Shown: positions 48,803-60,672 of the stretch, one piece after another | Layout: the number at the start of each line of letters is the position of its first letter | How positions within the stretch are numbered: the first letter of the stretch is position 1 | NCBI GenBank assembly: GCA_022496205.1 | Contig: WTXD01000034.1 | Coordinates: forward strand, 186,001 to 250,000 | Source: Gloeopeniophorella convolvens | Taxonomy: Eukaryota; Basidiomycota; Agaricomycetes; Russulales | Reading direction: 5' to 3' | Length of the DNA stretch: 64,000 bases | The notes under the pieces: generated by a model | What the model was told of the DNA's origin: nothing | The model's database searches: none | Seen by the model: only the letters and a program-made list of their open reading frames with translations | Translations under genes and position numbers: made by a program

Positions 48803-49185
48803 ATTTTGCTGACGACAAGAGTTGTTTTACGACCCCAAAGAGCTAGGATATGCAAGTCTCTGTGCCCGTGTGACTGATTTATAAAGACATGTTGTACAGT
48901 ACGTAGCCCGGCGCTTTGATTATCTATCCAAGGTTTCGAATTGTGCCTCGCACGAGCGTTAGGCCTGACGATGAGCTCAATCGGCTGACTGAAGCCTTCT
49001 TGAGCCACTCATTGTGCCGACGTCCGTCATTCTGGTGCGACCCAAAGCCTGTGCTCGTCGGCTCCCATCATCGTCCTCGGTGTGAAGGTTTCAAAGTGAC
49101 GTCGTGACAAGACAGCATGCCTGGAAGCAATTTGTGTTAGGAAGGTTGTATACAATACGTCTGGGGTGGTGCGCACCACAGCTGA
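48803..49185. other. Convergent intergenic region
   Basis: About 380 bases between the HUA1-like 3' end and the small minus-strand ORF. No gene is evident. Confidence 0.5.
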
Positions 49186-49407
49186 TCACAGCCCTTCCCC
49201 GGCCTTTTGTCTCTGTCGCTCCTCGTGCAATGCTCTGCTCAATTTTTGCAGTTGCACAGTGACAGCCTTGTCGCCACCTTTCAGAACGGAGCTACGGTTC
49301 TCAAATTCGTCAAGAAATGTTTGGAGATGAATGTGAGCACGCTTCGTGGACAAGTTCCTGCTGGCTGTCGCTATGATACGGGTAGGTGGGTCTGCGGTGT
49401 TGTCCAT
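49186..49407 (-). CDS. Small coiled-coil protein, function unknown
   Basis: A 73-codon ORF from ATG 49407 (MDNTADPPTR) to TGA 49186. Its second half reads like a helical coiled coil (AHIHLQTFLDEFENRSSVL, VQLQKLSRALHEERQRQ). The frame continues upstream to 49623 without an ATG. It is divergent from coronin with a 191-nt gap, so a real small gene is plausible. Size and helix content recall small kinetochore/DASH or adaptor subunits, but no motif proves it. Confidence 0.4.
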   Translation of the reverse strand: MDNTADPPTRIIATASRNLSTKRAHIHLQTFLDEFENRSSVLKGGDKAVTVQLQKLSRALHEERQRQKAGEGL

Positions 49408-49598
49408 GATGTCGTTGAAGAAGGTTGAAGACGGCGAGACCAGGGTCGAGAGGCCGGCCCGGCGGTTGCGGTACTGTCCTTGGACGGGAGTTGCCGACCG
49501 CACATCTCTGTATCCTTCTGTATCAAACAACTCGAACCCTTGACGACCCCTCAGTCGCGACTCGAACACCCTTTGAATCCTTCTTATCCACGAAAGAG

Positions 49599-51456
49599 AT
49601 GTCTCGGTTTGTTCGTGCGTCAAAATATCGGTGCGTCGCGTTGCTATCTCTCAGGATCGTTGTCTGATCTATATGCAAGCCATGTCTTTGGCCAACCGGC
49701 CAAGAAGGAGCATGGGATTGACAACCTCAAAGTGACGAGTAGTGCTTGGGACACAAATGTCGTCTCTGCATCCGCGGTGAGTGCTCCCCTGATGCTGCAA
49801 ACATACCCGTGTTCATCCTGCACAGAAATACATCAGTATTAACTGGAGCGCCTCTGGCGGAGGAGCGTTCGCCATCCTCCCCGCGCCTTCTCCCTTTACT
49901 GGCGCGCCAGGACTCCCTACCAAGCTCCCTGACATTGTGCCACTCGCTCGCAGCCACACGGCCCCCGTGCTCGATACCGACTGGTCCCCGCACTCTGACA
50001 CGATTGTCGCGTCTGGAGGCGAGGACGGCAAGGTGATGATCTGGCAGGTAGAGCCTTCTGCGTTTGAAGATTGGGGTGTCGACGGCTGGGTCCCGCGCGA
50101 CTTTGACCCCGTGCTTCGCATCGACGCGTCCCAACGCAAGGTTGGCCAGGTGCTCTGGCACCCCGCTGCACAGCACGTGCTCGCGAGCGCCGTCGGCGAT
50201 CACACCGTCAAGCTGTGGGATCTCGGTGCCCCCGAAAACCCGCGCGTAGTACTCGGCGGCCACGGCGACACCATCCAGAGCCTCGCGTTCAACCCCACTG
50301 GCCAGCTCCTTGTCACTACTTGCCGCGACCGCAAACTGCGTGTGTTCGATCCGCGTGCCGGTGGCGAGGCCGTCCGCGTTGGCGAAGGTCATGGGGGAAT
50401 CAAGGGAGCACGCGTTGTCTGGATGGGCGAACACGACCGGATCGCTACCACAGGCTTTAGCAGGATGAGCGACCGACAGGTTGCCGTCTGGGAGACCGGC
50501 TCGCTCAAGAACGTGAAGACTATCACGCTTGATCAATCTGCAGGTGTGGTCATGCCGTTCTGGAGCGACAACAACATCCTGTTCCTCGGTGAGCGTACTT
50601 TCTATCCGGGATGCACCGGTGCTGAGTACATCGACCTGCACAGCCGGAAAGGGTGATGGCAACATCCGGTACTACGAATACGAGAACGACAACTTGTATG
50701 GGCTGGATGAGCACAAGTCCAGCGAACCCCAGCGCGGCATGTGCTTTGTTCCGCGTCGCGCTGTCAGCACCACGGACTGCGAGATTGCTCGTGCATACAA
50801 ACTCACGAGCGGTGGCATTGAGCCCATCGCGTTCATCGTCCCGCGCAAGGTACTCACCTCACTTTGAAGACAGGTGTCAGGATACTGACAATCTTTTGGC
50901 AGTCGGATTCGTTCCAATCTGACATCTATCCTCCAGCACCTTCTTCCGAACCTTCGCTTAGCGCCGGAGAGTTCTTCTCAGGCAAGCCAATATCGCTCAA
51001 GCTTGTCTCTCTCGACACTGGCGCAGTCTCCTCTGCGGCAGCCTCTTCTACTTCACTTCCGACACGCTCGGCGACGGCACCTGTACCTCAACCTGTCCCG
51101 TCACCATCCCCGGCACCTTCACCTATTACAAAGGTCGCTAGCGATCCTACACCCATCGCTACTCCGGTTTCTACATCCGCTCCTGCGCCCATCCCCGTAT
51201 CCCCTGCTGAGGTTCCAATTCCGCCTTCTCGCTCAACCTCCTACGTGCCTGATGTGTGTCTCTCCTCCTCTTGCCATGCATTCATTTCTAACTCTTGACA
51301 CAGGATGGTAAGGCCACCGCGCTCCAAGGGGACAATGACCGGCTTACGGCGGAGCTGCGCGAGGCACGTGCGCAGATTCGTAATCTCGAACTTCAAGTGG
51401 AGAGCTTGAAGGCAAACGCGCGCAAGGCCGCAGCAGCTTTGTTGGACGGCAACTGA
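49599..51456 (+). CDS. CRN1: Coronin, actin-binding WD40 protein
   Basis: Binds and bundles F-actin and regulates Arp2/3 at cortical patches. Exons 49599-49630, 49680-49776, 49826-50588, 50644-50849, 50903-51253, 51304-51456; 1602 nt, 533 aa. The start MSRFVRASKYRHVFGQP is the coronin basic N-terminal signature. WD repeats follow (DTDWSPHSDTIVASGGEDG, VLASAVGDHTVKLWD, SLAFNPTGQLLVTTCRDRKLRVFDPR, and TTGFSRMSDRQVAVWE). The coronin C-terminal extension includes AGKGDGNIRYYEYE, then QSDIYPPAPS. A Pro/Ser/Thr/Ala-rich linker and a short C-terminal coiled coil (LTAELREARAQIRNLELQV) for oligomerisation complete it. All introns are GT..AG and phase-consistent. Confidence 0.95.
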
Positions 51457-52554
51457 GCAGCGACGGAAAAGAGCAGCAGCTGTGTACACAATAGTGTCGT
51501 CATTTTTGACGTTTGCCAGGGAATGGGACTTGCTCTGACCTGCCCCGAATTTTGTCTGTTGTGCCAGTATGACATGGTGGACTCTGGATGCTGTCTCTCT
51601 CAAGTCTCCTTTGTGACAATCGTCCACTTTGGCGTTTAGTGCGATGTTCGGGTTCGCGGAAGTGCACATGGCATCTGCCGCCCTACATCACTGCTTTCCT
51701 CACCGCCTGACCAGGGATTAGCTTATACATTAGGTTTACAATGGTGTCTTGTACATATGCAGCTTCTGGACGGCGTCGTACATCTCTGGCGGGTCTTGGT
51801 CGCCCTTCTCTAACCACGTTCAATACTTAACGACCCCGCGTTAACCGCGGTTGCAACGCGGTTGTACGCCCGCGCGTTTATCTGGGCACTGACATGTATT
51901 CGCAAAGTCTGAGGCACTCGTTGACGCAGAATCAACGTGGCTTTAAGTGATAACTATTTGCATCATAACAACATCCGACACAGACATGCCAGCGGCTCCT
52001 CGGTGAAATCGAAATCGAATGCCAACGGCCTGAGGCACGTTCAATTATTGGAGCGCGCGGAGAGAGGCGGAGAGAGTGCACGTGTGTCTTGATTGGACGG
52101 AGAACCGGGCCATCTGTGCCGGGTGGAGCATCTCTGCGAGACATCTCCGCCGCTGCCTTCGCTATCTTCACTGGACGGCTGGGCCTTACCCGAGTCCCCT
52201 CGTCCCATATATCTAGTCGTTCTCGCTGGCGCATATCTTGGACGCTCCACCAGTAATCCATACCATATATCCCCACTTTGCCCTAACCCAAGTGCACCGA
52301 ATCGCATTACTCCGCCCTACACTCGTCGAGTCAGCAGCGTATTCGCTCGACAGGGTATGTTGGTAGTTTTCAATGCTAGCTCCGTGACTGACCACATCGT
52401 AGAACTGAAATCTCTACAAATTCTCCCCACATTCCTCATCGAAATCGTTAAACCGTCTCTGCGCCCGTCTTGCGAGCGTAGCGACGTTCCGACTGCACGG
52501 CCTCGAAGGAGCATCGCTCCTTTTGCGAGGCTGCGCCGTCAACTTTAACCCTGC
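51457..52554. other. Intergenic region coronin / IBTK-like gene
   Basis: 1.1 kb between two plus-strand genes. ORFs on both strands are short and without family features. Confidence 0.5.
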
Positions 52555-55500
52555 ATGACCTCGCTCCATGCTTACTTCCACTACCGCGACCAGGCTGCCT
52601 TCCAGCGGCAGCTCGCTGGCGCTTCACCCGCCGATGTCAACGTGCGTGACTGGCTTGGCCGCACCGTGCTCCATCTTGCTTGCGCCGCCTCGGACCCGGC
52701 TGCAACGGAATATGTTCGTCTGCTTCTTGCACACTCAGGGATCAATGTGAATATTCCGGACGCGGAGAGTCATTGGACTGCACTGCATCGTGCGTTGTAT
52801 CACGGAAACTTGGCTGCAGCGTACGTGATTTTGGTGGGTGCCCAAGGCGCTAACATGAGCACCTTGCAGTATCCTCTTGCTTCAAAGGGACGACATCGAG
52901 ACTAATTTGACAGACCTTGAGGGCTATCGCGCCTTTGACCTCTACAATACGACAGTCGAAGACACCATGCCAAAGAAGCTCGTCGCCTATAGCGGCCTGG
53001 AGGTTTTTACGTGGGGCGCGAATAGGTGCGTTCTCCCTTGGACTCTGCGCCTACGTACCCTCTTACAGTGTATGCTGCTAGGAATGCGTCTCTTGGACAC
53101 GGCGATGGTGACGATCGTGCTCATCCCGAGCAAATTATCCTCAAGCGTATCGAAGGCGCTTCTAGGGACTCGACAGCAAACGGCACTGTGGGATTCAGAT
53201 TGCAGCCATCGTTGGTTCGGGATGTGCAAATGTCCAGGTTACATACCGGTAGGTTGACTCGACCGATCTGGGACAAGCTTGCGCGTCCGTCACCGCCTTC
53301 TGGTTGCCTGACGTCTCCTCAGTGGTCGTAACTGACGAACCCCGCGGCAATGTGCGCGCCTGCGGATACGCTGGCACTGGTCGGCAAGTAATGTTTTCCT
53401 ACAGCCAGCTTAAATCGTTCATTAACTCTATGTGGCAGTCTCGGTCCTGGTGGAGGACAACATGCCCAACCTTATCTCTCCCCGGTTACCCAATTTCCTT
53501 CCGAGGTTAAAGTTACTGCCGTGGCGCTGGGACAAGACCACACGTTGGCGCTCACGTCTGACGGAACCGTCTTATCTTGGGGCGACGGTCGGTTCTCGCA
53601 ACTGGGATACGATCTTCCTGCGCCTCATATACAGAGCACCCCACGAATTATTGGAGGCCCCCTGCGCCGCGAACATGTCCGAGGCGTTGCTGCGTGCAAG
53701 AGCGCTAGTGCATGCTGGACAGACAGCGCGCTGTTCACTTGGGGAAAGAACAGCGGCCAACTGGGTTATGACAAGATAGCGACTCCGGTACAACTCGTTC
53801 CTAGGATCTCCACGAAAGTCACGAAGCCTGTGGTGTCTGTCGCTCTCAATGTACGTCTTTTCTGTGTCGTTGGCGGATAACCTCTGATGTGCGTATAAAG
53901 GATGTCGCGATGGCCTGCCTTCTTGTGTCCCATGAGGTCCTACTAGTTTCAAACGATTCTCAATCCCGTGTCAGCTTCCCGTCCCCGAGCCGTCTTCCGT
54001 CCGATTTCCACGCATATCGCCCACCGCAGGCTGCTCAAACGATTACTACTGCCAAAGTTCTTTGCAGCGAGAGTGTGTTTGCCACTGTCTCCTCTACCGG
54101 GGAAATCTTCACATTCAATGCCCCGGTTCCTCCGACCCCTGGGGAGCGCCCTATTCTTGTTCCCCAGCGCGTTTGGGCGCTTCGGAAGCAGTGGAGTGCC
54201 GTGCACGTACGCCGCCTTCCTCTCGCACATTGTCCGGGACTGACCAGGAACTTTGACAGGACGCCGCAATTGGTCGGGATGGCTCGCTTATCATCTGCAC
54301 AGAATCCGGACACGTGTTCGTGCGCTCACGCAGCAGTAGCGTCAAGATACCCCGCTTTGTGAGGGTGTTGGGATTGCAGCGCGCCATTGCAGTCCGCGCA
54401 AACGAGACGGGTGCACTGGCAGCGTTGCGACAGCCCTACCGACCAACGCCGATCATTCCTGTCGGCAACAGTCTCGCGGAGGATGTGGCGCGCTTGCGTC
54501 CATATCTTTCGTTCTCCCGGGTAGAGCGCGAGGGTGTGCGCATCGAGCCGGGGTGCGAAGTCCTTCCAGTCCGAGTGGAGGAGGTACCTGCAAGATGGAC
54601 CATCGGGGAAGAAGACGAAGAAGGGGACGCCGCTCCCGAGGCAGCCGCGATTGTCCGGGATGTACAAGAGGTCCTCCGCCTTTGGGACCTTCTCAATCAG
54701 GACAAGCGCGCGCGTCGACGACCTCATGCCACCGCGCAAGGAATCTTTGCATCATCAAGCAAGCTCATACGTGGTGCGGACCTTGTACTCCGCGTGCAAG
54801 GTGCCGTGGAGTTTCCAGTCCACGCAGTCATCCTTTCTGCGCGCTGTGCAGCCCTCGCACGCGTTCTCGGTGGCTTCGGCAGCTTTCACGACCGCGAGTC
54901 GGGCATATCGTTCAAGCATATTCCAGCTCCCCATCCAAAGAAGAATGGTCCCCCGTGCGCGTTCAACGAGGCTCCGCGTCTTGCCGTCTCGGGTGTTCAT
55001 GCCTTTTCCGTTTTGGTTCTGGTTCATTACCTGTATACGGACACCCTTTTGGCTATCAGTGATCCACGCGTCGTGCGGTCCACTTCAGCGGCTTTCTCCG
55101 GCGGTCGCTTGCAACCTACTCAGGCCGTGCGAGAGCTCCAGACGCTCGCGAGCGTTCTGCACCTACACGTATTGGAGGAGCCGCTTCGTGTTTCAGTGCG
55201 GCGCGAGCCTCTCCTGACACTGAACGCTCATCTTGGCGCAGTGTTCGACGCGCCTGCGTCAGGGTCTGCGTCACCTCCGGATGTCGTCTTGAAGCTCGCG
55301 GACCGTGACGTGCGCTGTCATTCCGCCATCTTACGTACGCGCTCGCCGTTCTTCGAGGCCTTCTTCGAAGACGAGGCATGGACGGCAGACCGATGGGAAG
55401 ACGATGGTGCTCTGTACGTTAATTTACAGCATCTGGGGTGGCGGACGATGCAGTATGTCTTGCGATTCATATGCTGCGGCGAGGAGGGAGATATGTTTGA

Positions 55501-57260
55501 AAGACTTGGTGCGTGCCTGCACACGTTGAACTATCTGCCAGCTAACTTTTGCCGCCAGAATCGGTTGATTCCGGCGACCAGCTGTTAGACACCCTATTCG
55601 ACATTATGTATGCCGCCGTGAGTCACATCGTCATTGCACATCTCTCCGCCTCATACTTGTTGACAGAACGAGTTGCTTCTGGACCGGTTATTGTTAATCT
55701 GCGCCTCGATCATCGTCGATCATGTCACCATCCACAACATCTCAGCGGTCTACACTGAGGCGGCCGCCCTCCACTGCGAAGCCCTGATGGATAGCCTACA
55801 TCAGTACATAGCAGTCAACATGGAGACGTTACTTGAGGCACACTTACTCGGACACCTACCCCCGCGGCTCATCAGGCAGCTTGTTAGCGCCGTGTTCCAG
55901 CATCAAGCATTGAAGTCGCCGTTCTCCCGCCTTCAGCTACCCGTAGACCTCGTGGCCGCTGTCAGTAGGAATCGTGACTGGCTTGCTGTACAAGATATTC
56001 CAAGTCCGATCGTACGCTCGCAGCCGAGAGCGTTCTCCAAGCAATCCCCGAAGCGTCATCGAAAATCATCGTTTCCCACATCCCCTGGGAATAAGCCAAC
56101 CCTGCCGCGCACTCCTCTTCTCTCAAATACAAGCGAAGACTTATTTGCTATGGATGAGACACTTGTTCCGCCTTTCGTTTTGGATGCCGCCGCCTCAGTG
56201 GACGACCACGGACAGCCATCAAAGTTGGGACCATGGAAGGGAAAGTCCACTCCTAGGTAATGTTTGTTGATCGGTTGGGTTCACGTTCTGATTCATGATG
56301 CATTTAGGGTCGACATGAAGGCTATTCTCGCTGAGGCGGAAGAAATGCAGTCTGCAGGACGCACGCAACGCCTCGCATCAGGTCCATCTACATCTATGTC
56401 CGTGAACAGGCAACGGTCAGGTGATCGCATACGTGTTTCGTTCTCTCTTTCCGCTGCGTCGGACACCCCGCCATCAGGCTCCCCCGCGGCTCCACGCACT
56501 GCGCCCAGTCCAGCTTGGAGAACATCAGCACCGCCTGCGGAACCTCCTGGCTCATCCCCCGGTCGCGCTAGCATATCGAGGAAGCCTTCTTTCACTGCCC
56601 AGTCAACGTCACGCACTCCTCCCACGAGTACTCATATGCCGGAGAAGACGCAAACATCGCAGGTGGGTTCTCTAGCTTTTCATAGTCTGTCTACTCAAAC
56701 TTCCGTCGCCAAATTGCAGCACGCAGCCGCGAGTCACCTTGGGTTAGGGCCCGTGATCAGTCCGTCAAAAGTCAAGATGGGGCAGACTGCTACTCGTCAC
56801 GCGTCGTACGCCTGCTGACATTCTGTCCTGCCGAGCTGGATGCTGATTTTCTCTGTCCAGCACCGGGAAGGCGTGGATACTCCCACCTGTAGAACCGATT
56901 TCGCAGCCATCGCCTGGCTCTCCCGTCTCATTTGCTGAGATCCAGCAGCTGCAGAGTCAGCCAGACAAAGCTGCTAAGGACAAGCGCTCGCTTCGGGACA
57001 TTCAAGCAGAAGAGGCTGAAATCCAAGCTGAAGTAGACTTTATGAAGTGGTGGACTGCCGAGGAAGAGCGCATTCGACTCGAGACGGAGGCTTCAATTGC
57101 CAGTGCGGCATCTCAACCGAAGAAGGGACCCGGTCATGCTAAGAAGAGTAAGAGGGTCACTGTATCGGGGAGCGATAGTGTAGGTGGCGGGGGTCCAAAC
57201 GTACCTCACAGTCGGGAGCAGAAACGGCAGGTTGTACAACGGGGTACGTCTAGCAGTTAG
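52555..57260 (+). CDS. IBTK-type ankyrin-RCC1-BTB protein (Cul3 adaptor candidate)
   Basis: About 1,350 aa. N-terminal ankyrin repeats (NVRDWLGRTVLHLACA, SHWTALHRALYHGN) are followed by an RCC1-type propeller (FTWGANRNASLGHGDG, VTAVALGQDHTLALTSDGTVLSWGDGRFSQLGYD, ALFTWGKNSGQLGYD). Two BTB/POZ domains follow: the first from ADLVLRVQGAVEFPVHAVILSA, the second PPDVVLKLADRDVRCHSAILRTRSPFF. A BACK-like helical region follows (NELLLDRLLLICASIIVDHV), then a disordered Ser/Pro tail ending STGKAWILPPVEP, QSQPDKAAKDKRSLRDIQAEEAE and a basic region. Human IBTK and fission yeast Btb3 share this order and act as Cul3 substrate adaptors; that role is inferred. Eleven or more introns; intron 53384-53438 needs a GC donor. 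Start ATG 52555 opens directly into the ankyrin fold; stop 57258-57260. Confidence 0.88.
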
Positions 57261-57568
57261 AATGTAGGTTATGCATAATTTCTGCATCATACTTTATTAC
57301 ATCACATATAGCAGCAACTCTCCTGTATCTTATAGAATAGCTACTACATCAGCAAAACTGACCAGGATTGATGAGAGTTGATGGAATGCATTCTCGATGG
57401 TAAGTTTAAGACATAGCAGGATGACAAGTGGTAATGTGATGACATAGCAAGATGCTAATTTACCTACATCATGTGGTCACTGTCTTGTAGTTATCAACCC
57501 CCATCAACATGCGTGCTGTATTATCTAGCTATATCACTCATCCCATTGATACACCCCCATGGCATATA

Positions 57569-58068
57569 TGTTGAAGCGCAGCAGAAACAAGGTGCCAACT
57601 AGGCAAGCAAGAGCAAAGCTCAGTCAGTGAAGTCAACAGACTTAATGTCATTGGCGCAATACCTAGGCAAGCAAGAGCAAAGCTAAAGTAACTAGGTAAG
57701 CGCAAGTCCGGAAGTTCCGGAAGTAAAGTACTTGCCTCAGTCAGTGAAGTCAACAGACTGAGGCTACAAGGGCGAAAACAGCATCCTTTATATACACAAA
57801 AGGAGTGTGGTTTGCATGTGATAAACAATAGCAACATGTGATAACCAGAGACCCATGTGAAAGCGGAACTAAAGTGGGTCGACCGGAACTGCAGGTGGGT
57901 CAACCTGGAACTGCATGTGGGTCATGGAAGGGCCCAGAAGAATCTAGAACAGGAACGAAAGTAGGTGCAGCCTTAGGGGCTAGAACATAATGATGTCATA
58001 TACATTGTAGATCAGATAGCTCGCAGATCACCGAGTCCCTTATCTAATCTAATCAGAGACATCCTTCC
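57569..58068. repeat. Copia-type LTR, interrupted at its right end
   Basis: Begins TGTTGAAGCGCAGCAG exactly like the LTR at 62372 and shares its middle (TCAGTC hairpin, TTATATAC, CATGTGATAAACA, ATCTAATCTAATCAGAG). The matching CTCAACA end is missing: the sequence passes into the gypsy LTR at 58069. It contains two copies of an internal repeat (TAGGCAAGCAAGAGCAAAGC followed by CAGTCAGTGAAGTCAACAGACT). Best explained as an older LTR into which the gypsy element inserted. Confidence 0.75.
57734..57764. repeat. LTR hairpin, 9-bp stem
   Basis: GCCTCAGTC at 57734-57742 pairs with GACTGAGGC at 57756-57764 around a 13-nt loop, inside the first copia LTR. The equivalent hairpin in the second LTR is at 62538-62569, with identical stem and different loop. 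Confidence 0.7.
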
Positions 58069-58724
58069 TGTCAGGACTCACTCGCGGTGTGCGCGCAGAG
58101 AGGATAGCAGAGGGGTTTGGAGAGTGTCACAAGGAGGAAGACAGAAGATGAGCTGCGATATGCAGGAACGGAGTGGGAACACACTAACAGTGCTATTGCA
58201 GTGCTAGGTACAGATGAGAGTGCCACAGATGGACAGTCTGAGGACCACTGGGCGATACATGGGGGTCTTATATACTACTGGAGACCCCCCAGACGAATCT
58301 GGTCTAATTACTGATGGGGATTCCAGAGGGGATTCCCCATAACCTCTCCTCTCTGATACGCTTCTTAGATTCCATCGCAGAGTGGGGCTTGAGGCCCCAT
58401 GGAGTTCTTGATGATCAGAGTCCCAAAGAGGACGCATGAAGTGTTTCACCTTGATCAAGGTTCTAGTTACTTTGGGACGAGTAATATGGCCATTCTGAGA
58501 GATCCCTAGTCCGGGATCATGGGGGTATTCCAGGGTTAATTGGCCATTAGGGAGTAGGGCGAGGAATGGGGGTGAAGGGTCACGTGATGCATTTCGACTT
58601 GTAGTCGCAAAGTGAGTGGTACACATCGCATTGTGAGCGACGCGTAGGGTATTTACTGGTAGGGCTGGATTCGCTCTAGTGTTCTGAGTAGTTCGACCTC
58701 CTTGAGGCCCTAGTGTTCATGACA
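58069..58724 (-). repeat. Ty3/gypsy LTR at the element's 3' end
   Basis: 656 bp; plus strand starts TGTCAGGACTC and ends GTTCATGACA, so the ends form a perfect TGTCA/TGACA inverted repeat. It lies directly after the pol stop and a purine-rich tract (minus-strand AAAGAGGGGATAA at 58725-58737), the expected polypurine primer site. The pol stop codon sits just inside the LTR. No second LTR of this family is in the window. Confidence 0.8.
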
Positions 58725-60116
58725 TTATCCCCTCTTTATGATTGCGCTGCGCCTGAAGCGCATTGATAAGTCTGTCATGAGCGAGTGATGGTGGTTGCGG
58801 CATAGAGGGGTGTCGTTGGTGGAATGAGTGAACAGTTTTCATGGCATGTTTCATTTCTGAGTAAGGGACCCATGAATTTTCAGAGTCAGGGTAACCTTTC
58901 CACTTGACAAGGTATTGAACGCCTCGTTGGTTTCTAGTGGTTCGGCTCTTGATAATTGTTTCAATCTCGTAGTGTCCTTCTTCATCGTCAATGATTTCAG
59001 GTAGAGGTGTTGAAAAGTTAGGTCCGTGAGCGGTGGTTTCTTTGTATGGGGAAATGAGTGAGTTGTGAAAGACAGGGTGAATGTGCCAATGGTCGGGTAG
59101 TTTGAGTTTACTGGTGACTGCGTAGGAGGTGATGACTTTAAATGGTCCATAATGTTTGGGTGCTAACTTTGCCTTTGGATGTGTTGTACGAAGGTTCTTT
59201 GCTTCTAGCCAGACAAGATCTCCTTTGTATTTGTGTTCTGGTCCGTCTGGTCTAGAGCGTTTCATGATTTCTGCGGCGTTTTCTAAGCTCGCTTTGATTT
59301 CAGTGCGGATTTGCTCGAGTAGTATGAGATGTTGTTCGGCAGATTCGACTTTGGAACCGAGTTGTGGTGATGGAATGAATTCGGGGAGGAAGCCATACCA
59401 GGCTAGGAAGGGTGCAATATGGGTAGCTGAGTGCTGGCAATTATTGTGTGCAAACTCCATGAACGGGATGAGGTCAACCCAGTTGTCTTGTTGATAATTG
59501 CAGAAGACTCGTAGGTATTGTTCTAGTTCTTGGTTAACTCGTTCTGTTTCGCCGTCGGTCTGAGGGTGGTATGCAGTACTGAGGGTGAGAGTTACTTGAA
59601 GTTGTTTCCAGACTTCTTGCATAAATTGTGATGCGAATTGCGGTCCTCTGTCGGAGATAACTTGTTTAGGAAGTCCAGTGCGTTTCCAGACATAATTGAT
59701 GTAGAGGTCGGCAGTTTGTTCTAAGGTGATAGTCTTATGACAGGGAGCAATGATAGTGGCTTTGGTGAAGCGGTCAACTACGACGTAGAGTGAGTCATAT
59801 CCCTTTGAGATAGGGAGGTCGGTAATGAAGTCCATGGTGATGACTTCCCAGGGACGGTTTGGGATTTCGTTCGGATGCAGTGGAATGGGATTAGGGTGTT
59901 GTCGTTTAGTGGTTTGGCAAGTGGCACAGCCGTCGACGTATTCTTTGACAAACTTGGATATTCCAGGCCACCAGTACTCTCGAGAGACTAGTTCGTAAGT
60001 TTTCCATCTTCCTGGGTGGCCGGTGGCAAGTGACTCATGGTATTGTTGAACAATTTCTCGTCGTAATTTGGTGTCTTTGGGGATGTAGACCTTTCCTTGA
60101 TGTAAGATGAGACCGT
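58717..60116 (-). pseudogene. Gypsy integrase-chromodomain fragment of pol
   Basis: Minus-strand frame from the solo-LTR junction to TGA 58717. It begins with the H2C2 zinc-binding module (YHESLATGHPGRWKTY ... CATCQTTK), then the DDE core: MDFITDLP, VISDRGPQFASQF and the NQELEQYL glutamate, with AYHPQTDGETERVN. Then comes an integrase C-terminal domain (GDLVWLEAKNL, LAPKHYGPFKVI) and a chromodomain (YLVKWKGYPDSENSWVPYSEM). There is no stop inside it. By itself it lacks a start, because it is the downstream half of one pol ORF. Confidence 0.85.
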
Positions 60117-60672
60117 TGATATCCTGAGTCCAGCTAGAGATGTGGACCGAGGGGAGTTGCTATAGTCGCCAGGGGTGATGGGATGAGGACTGGGTGGTCG
60201 GATGAGCAATAGGATGAGCTAGTGACTGCAAGGATCCGCTCGGAAACGCAAGGAAAGGACCCAAACTCGCAGGAACACAACCTGAAGCTGACCCGAAGGT
60301 CCTGGAAGGCCTTGGGCCCTCCAGAGAGTGAGGGAGAGTCTCTGAACGCGACGCAGACCCGAAATGAGATGGGAGCACCGGGGAAAGGAAGCTTTTTGAT
60401 CCAAAACACTACAGGATGCAGTACTACTGACTACATGGGAACCCGAAGCCAAATCCGGTAGGTACAAGGGTTTCCTGCGACCCGAAAGTGTAAAGGAACC
60501 AGGAAGGAAAAGGAAGTAACGGGAACCGCAATATACAAACGTACAGGCTCGCATCTGCGCTCAAGGGCAGTCTGGGGTCACATCCTTCGCTACCCAGCTC
60601 AACCCGATCGCTTCGCAGGGCAAAATACCCAGATCCGAGGTTTCCGAGCGTAGAGACCGCTGGACCCTAACA
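60117..60672. mobile_element. Solo LTR inserted into gypsy pol
   Basis: 556 bp starting TGATATCCTGAG and ending GGACCCTAACA (TG...CA), flanked on both sides by CCGT (60113-60116 and 60673-60676), a 4-bp target duplication. The pol reading frame on each side matches up if this segment and one CCGT are removed. It has no coding capacity and is unrelated in sequence to the other LTRs here. Confidence 0.8.
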
